In this document: positions 5,475 to 5,704 of the stretch, in pieces
Position numbering within the stretch: position 1 is the stretch's first letter
Layout of the letters: every line of letters begins with the position of its first letter
Source: Dehalococcoidales bacterium
GTDB taxonomy: Bacteria; Chloroflexota; Dehalococcoidia; Dehalococcoidales; UBA5760
Direction of reading: 5' to 3'
Assembly: GCA_016931015.1 (NCBI GenBank)
Contig: JAFGFP010000038.1
Coordinates: 1 to 5,704, forward strand
DNA length: 5,704 bases
Notes under the pieces: model-generated
What the model was told of the DNA's origin: nothing
Databases searched by the model: none
What the model saw: the letters and a program-made list of their open reading frames with translations, nothing else
Program-made: the position numbers and the translations under genes

Positions 5475-5704
5475 ATGTTCCGAATTCGCCGGGTCTATGA
5501 TAATGTGACGCCCCTGAACCAGGAAGCGCTTAGCCAGGTTCAGGAAATCCTGCGCACCCAGTTTCCGGGCCTCTCCCGGAGGGACGTATCGAAGCTACCC
5601 AAGCAGCTGCGTAACCCCTTGAAGTACCGCTTCCGCGCCATCCTCTTCGTGGCCGAGGACTCCAAGGATAAGGTCAGGGGGTTTGCCCTGCTCTTCCACG
5701 AGCC
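5475..5704 (+). CDS. Partial gene, N-terminal GNAT-like domain, possibly GNAT/histone-deacetylase-like fusion
   Basis: Open from ATG 5475 to the window end (76 codons plus 2 bases), so the C-terminus is missing. The protein starts MFRIRRVYDNVTPLNQEAL, with a helix QVQEILRTQFPGL and then RFRAILFVAED and KVRGFALLFHE. The last two look like the second and third strands of a GNAT fold. GGGGA at 5463-5467 is seven bases before the ATG. From memory, this opening resembles proteins in which a GNAT domain is fused to a histone-deacetylase/acetylpolyamine-amidohydrolase domain, sometimes found near KamA and Ddl-like genes. The deacetylase part would lie beyond the window and cannot be seen. It begins 43 bp after the MarC gene and probably belongs to the same operon. 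The reading frame itself is confident; the fusion is a guess. Confidence 0.65.
   Translation, partial: MFRIRRVYDNVTPLNQEALSQVQEILRTQFPGLSRRDVSKLPKQLRNPLKYRFRAILFVAEDSKDKVRGFALLFHE

Noticed and set aside
1..5704. CRISPR arrays, tRNA/rRNA genes, insertion sequences or attachment sites
   Set aside because: No regularly spaced repeats, tRNA-like cloverleaf, transposase motifs or flanking terminal repeats were seen on either strand.

Overview
The window looks like a bacterial chromosome segment, gene-dense and moderately GC-rich in its coding parts, with one short AT-rich control region near the left end. A lysine 2,3-aminomutase-type radical SAM enzyme (usually oxygen-sensitive) suggests an anaerobic or microaerobic bacterium. 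My best guess is an uncultured Dehalococcoidia-like Chloroflexota or a deep-branching anaerobe, based on the general look of the proteins. This is a low-confidence inference, since no rRNA or marker gene is present.

Layout. Positions 3-308 (minus strand) encode a small winged-helix regulator. Positions 309-516 form a divergent control region. It holds tandem A-tracts at UP-element distance, a consensus TTGACA-N16-TATAAT promoter firing rightward, a perfect 18-bp palindrome starting at the predicted +1, and a leader of about 129 nt. Rightward follow, all on the plus strand: an unrecognised 108-aa protein (517-843); a KamA-family lysine 2,3-aminomutase homologue (927-2267); two different D-Ala-D-Ala-ligase-like ATP-grasp enzymes (2286-3302 and 3305-4303); a GNAT acetyltransferase (4306-4785); a MarC-family membrane protein (4817-5431); and the start of a further gene (5475 to the window end) that reads like the N-terminal GNAT domain of a larger protein. 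From memory of similar clusters, that last gene may be a GNAT/histone-deacetylase-like fusion. The genes from KamA to GNAT are separated by about 2 to 18 bp, and the later ones by 31 and 43 bp, so they probably form one operon.

Functional reading. KamA keeps every residue used by lysine 2,3-aminomutase to bind the [4Fe-4S] cluster, PLP and lysine, so beta-lysine is the most likely product. Two ATP-grasp carboxylate-amine ligases and an acetyltransferase directly behind it suggest that the beta-amino acid is joined to something and/or acetylated. The result could be a small peptide, a cell-wall or osmolyte-like compound, or a modified polyamine-like molecule. I know of no characterised pathway with this exact composition, so it is the main candidate for an undescribed system here. 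The individual enzyme families are well supported; the pathway is inference.
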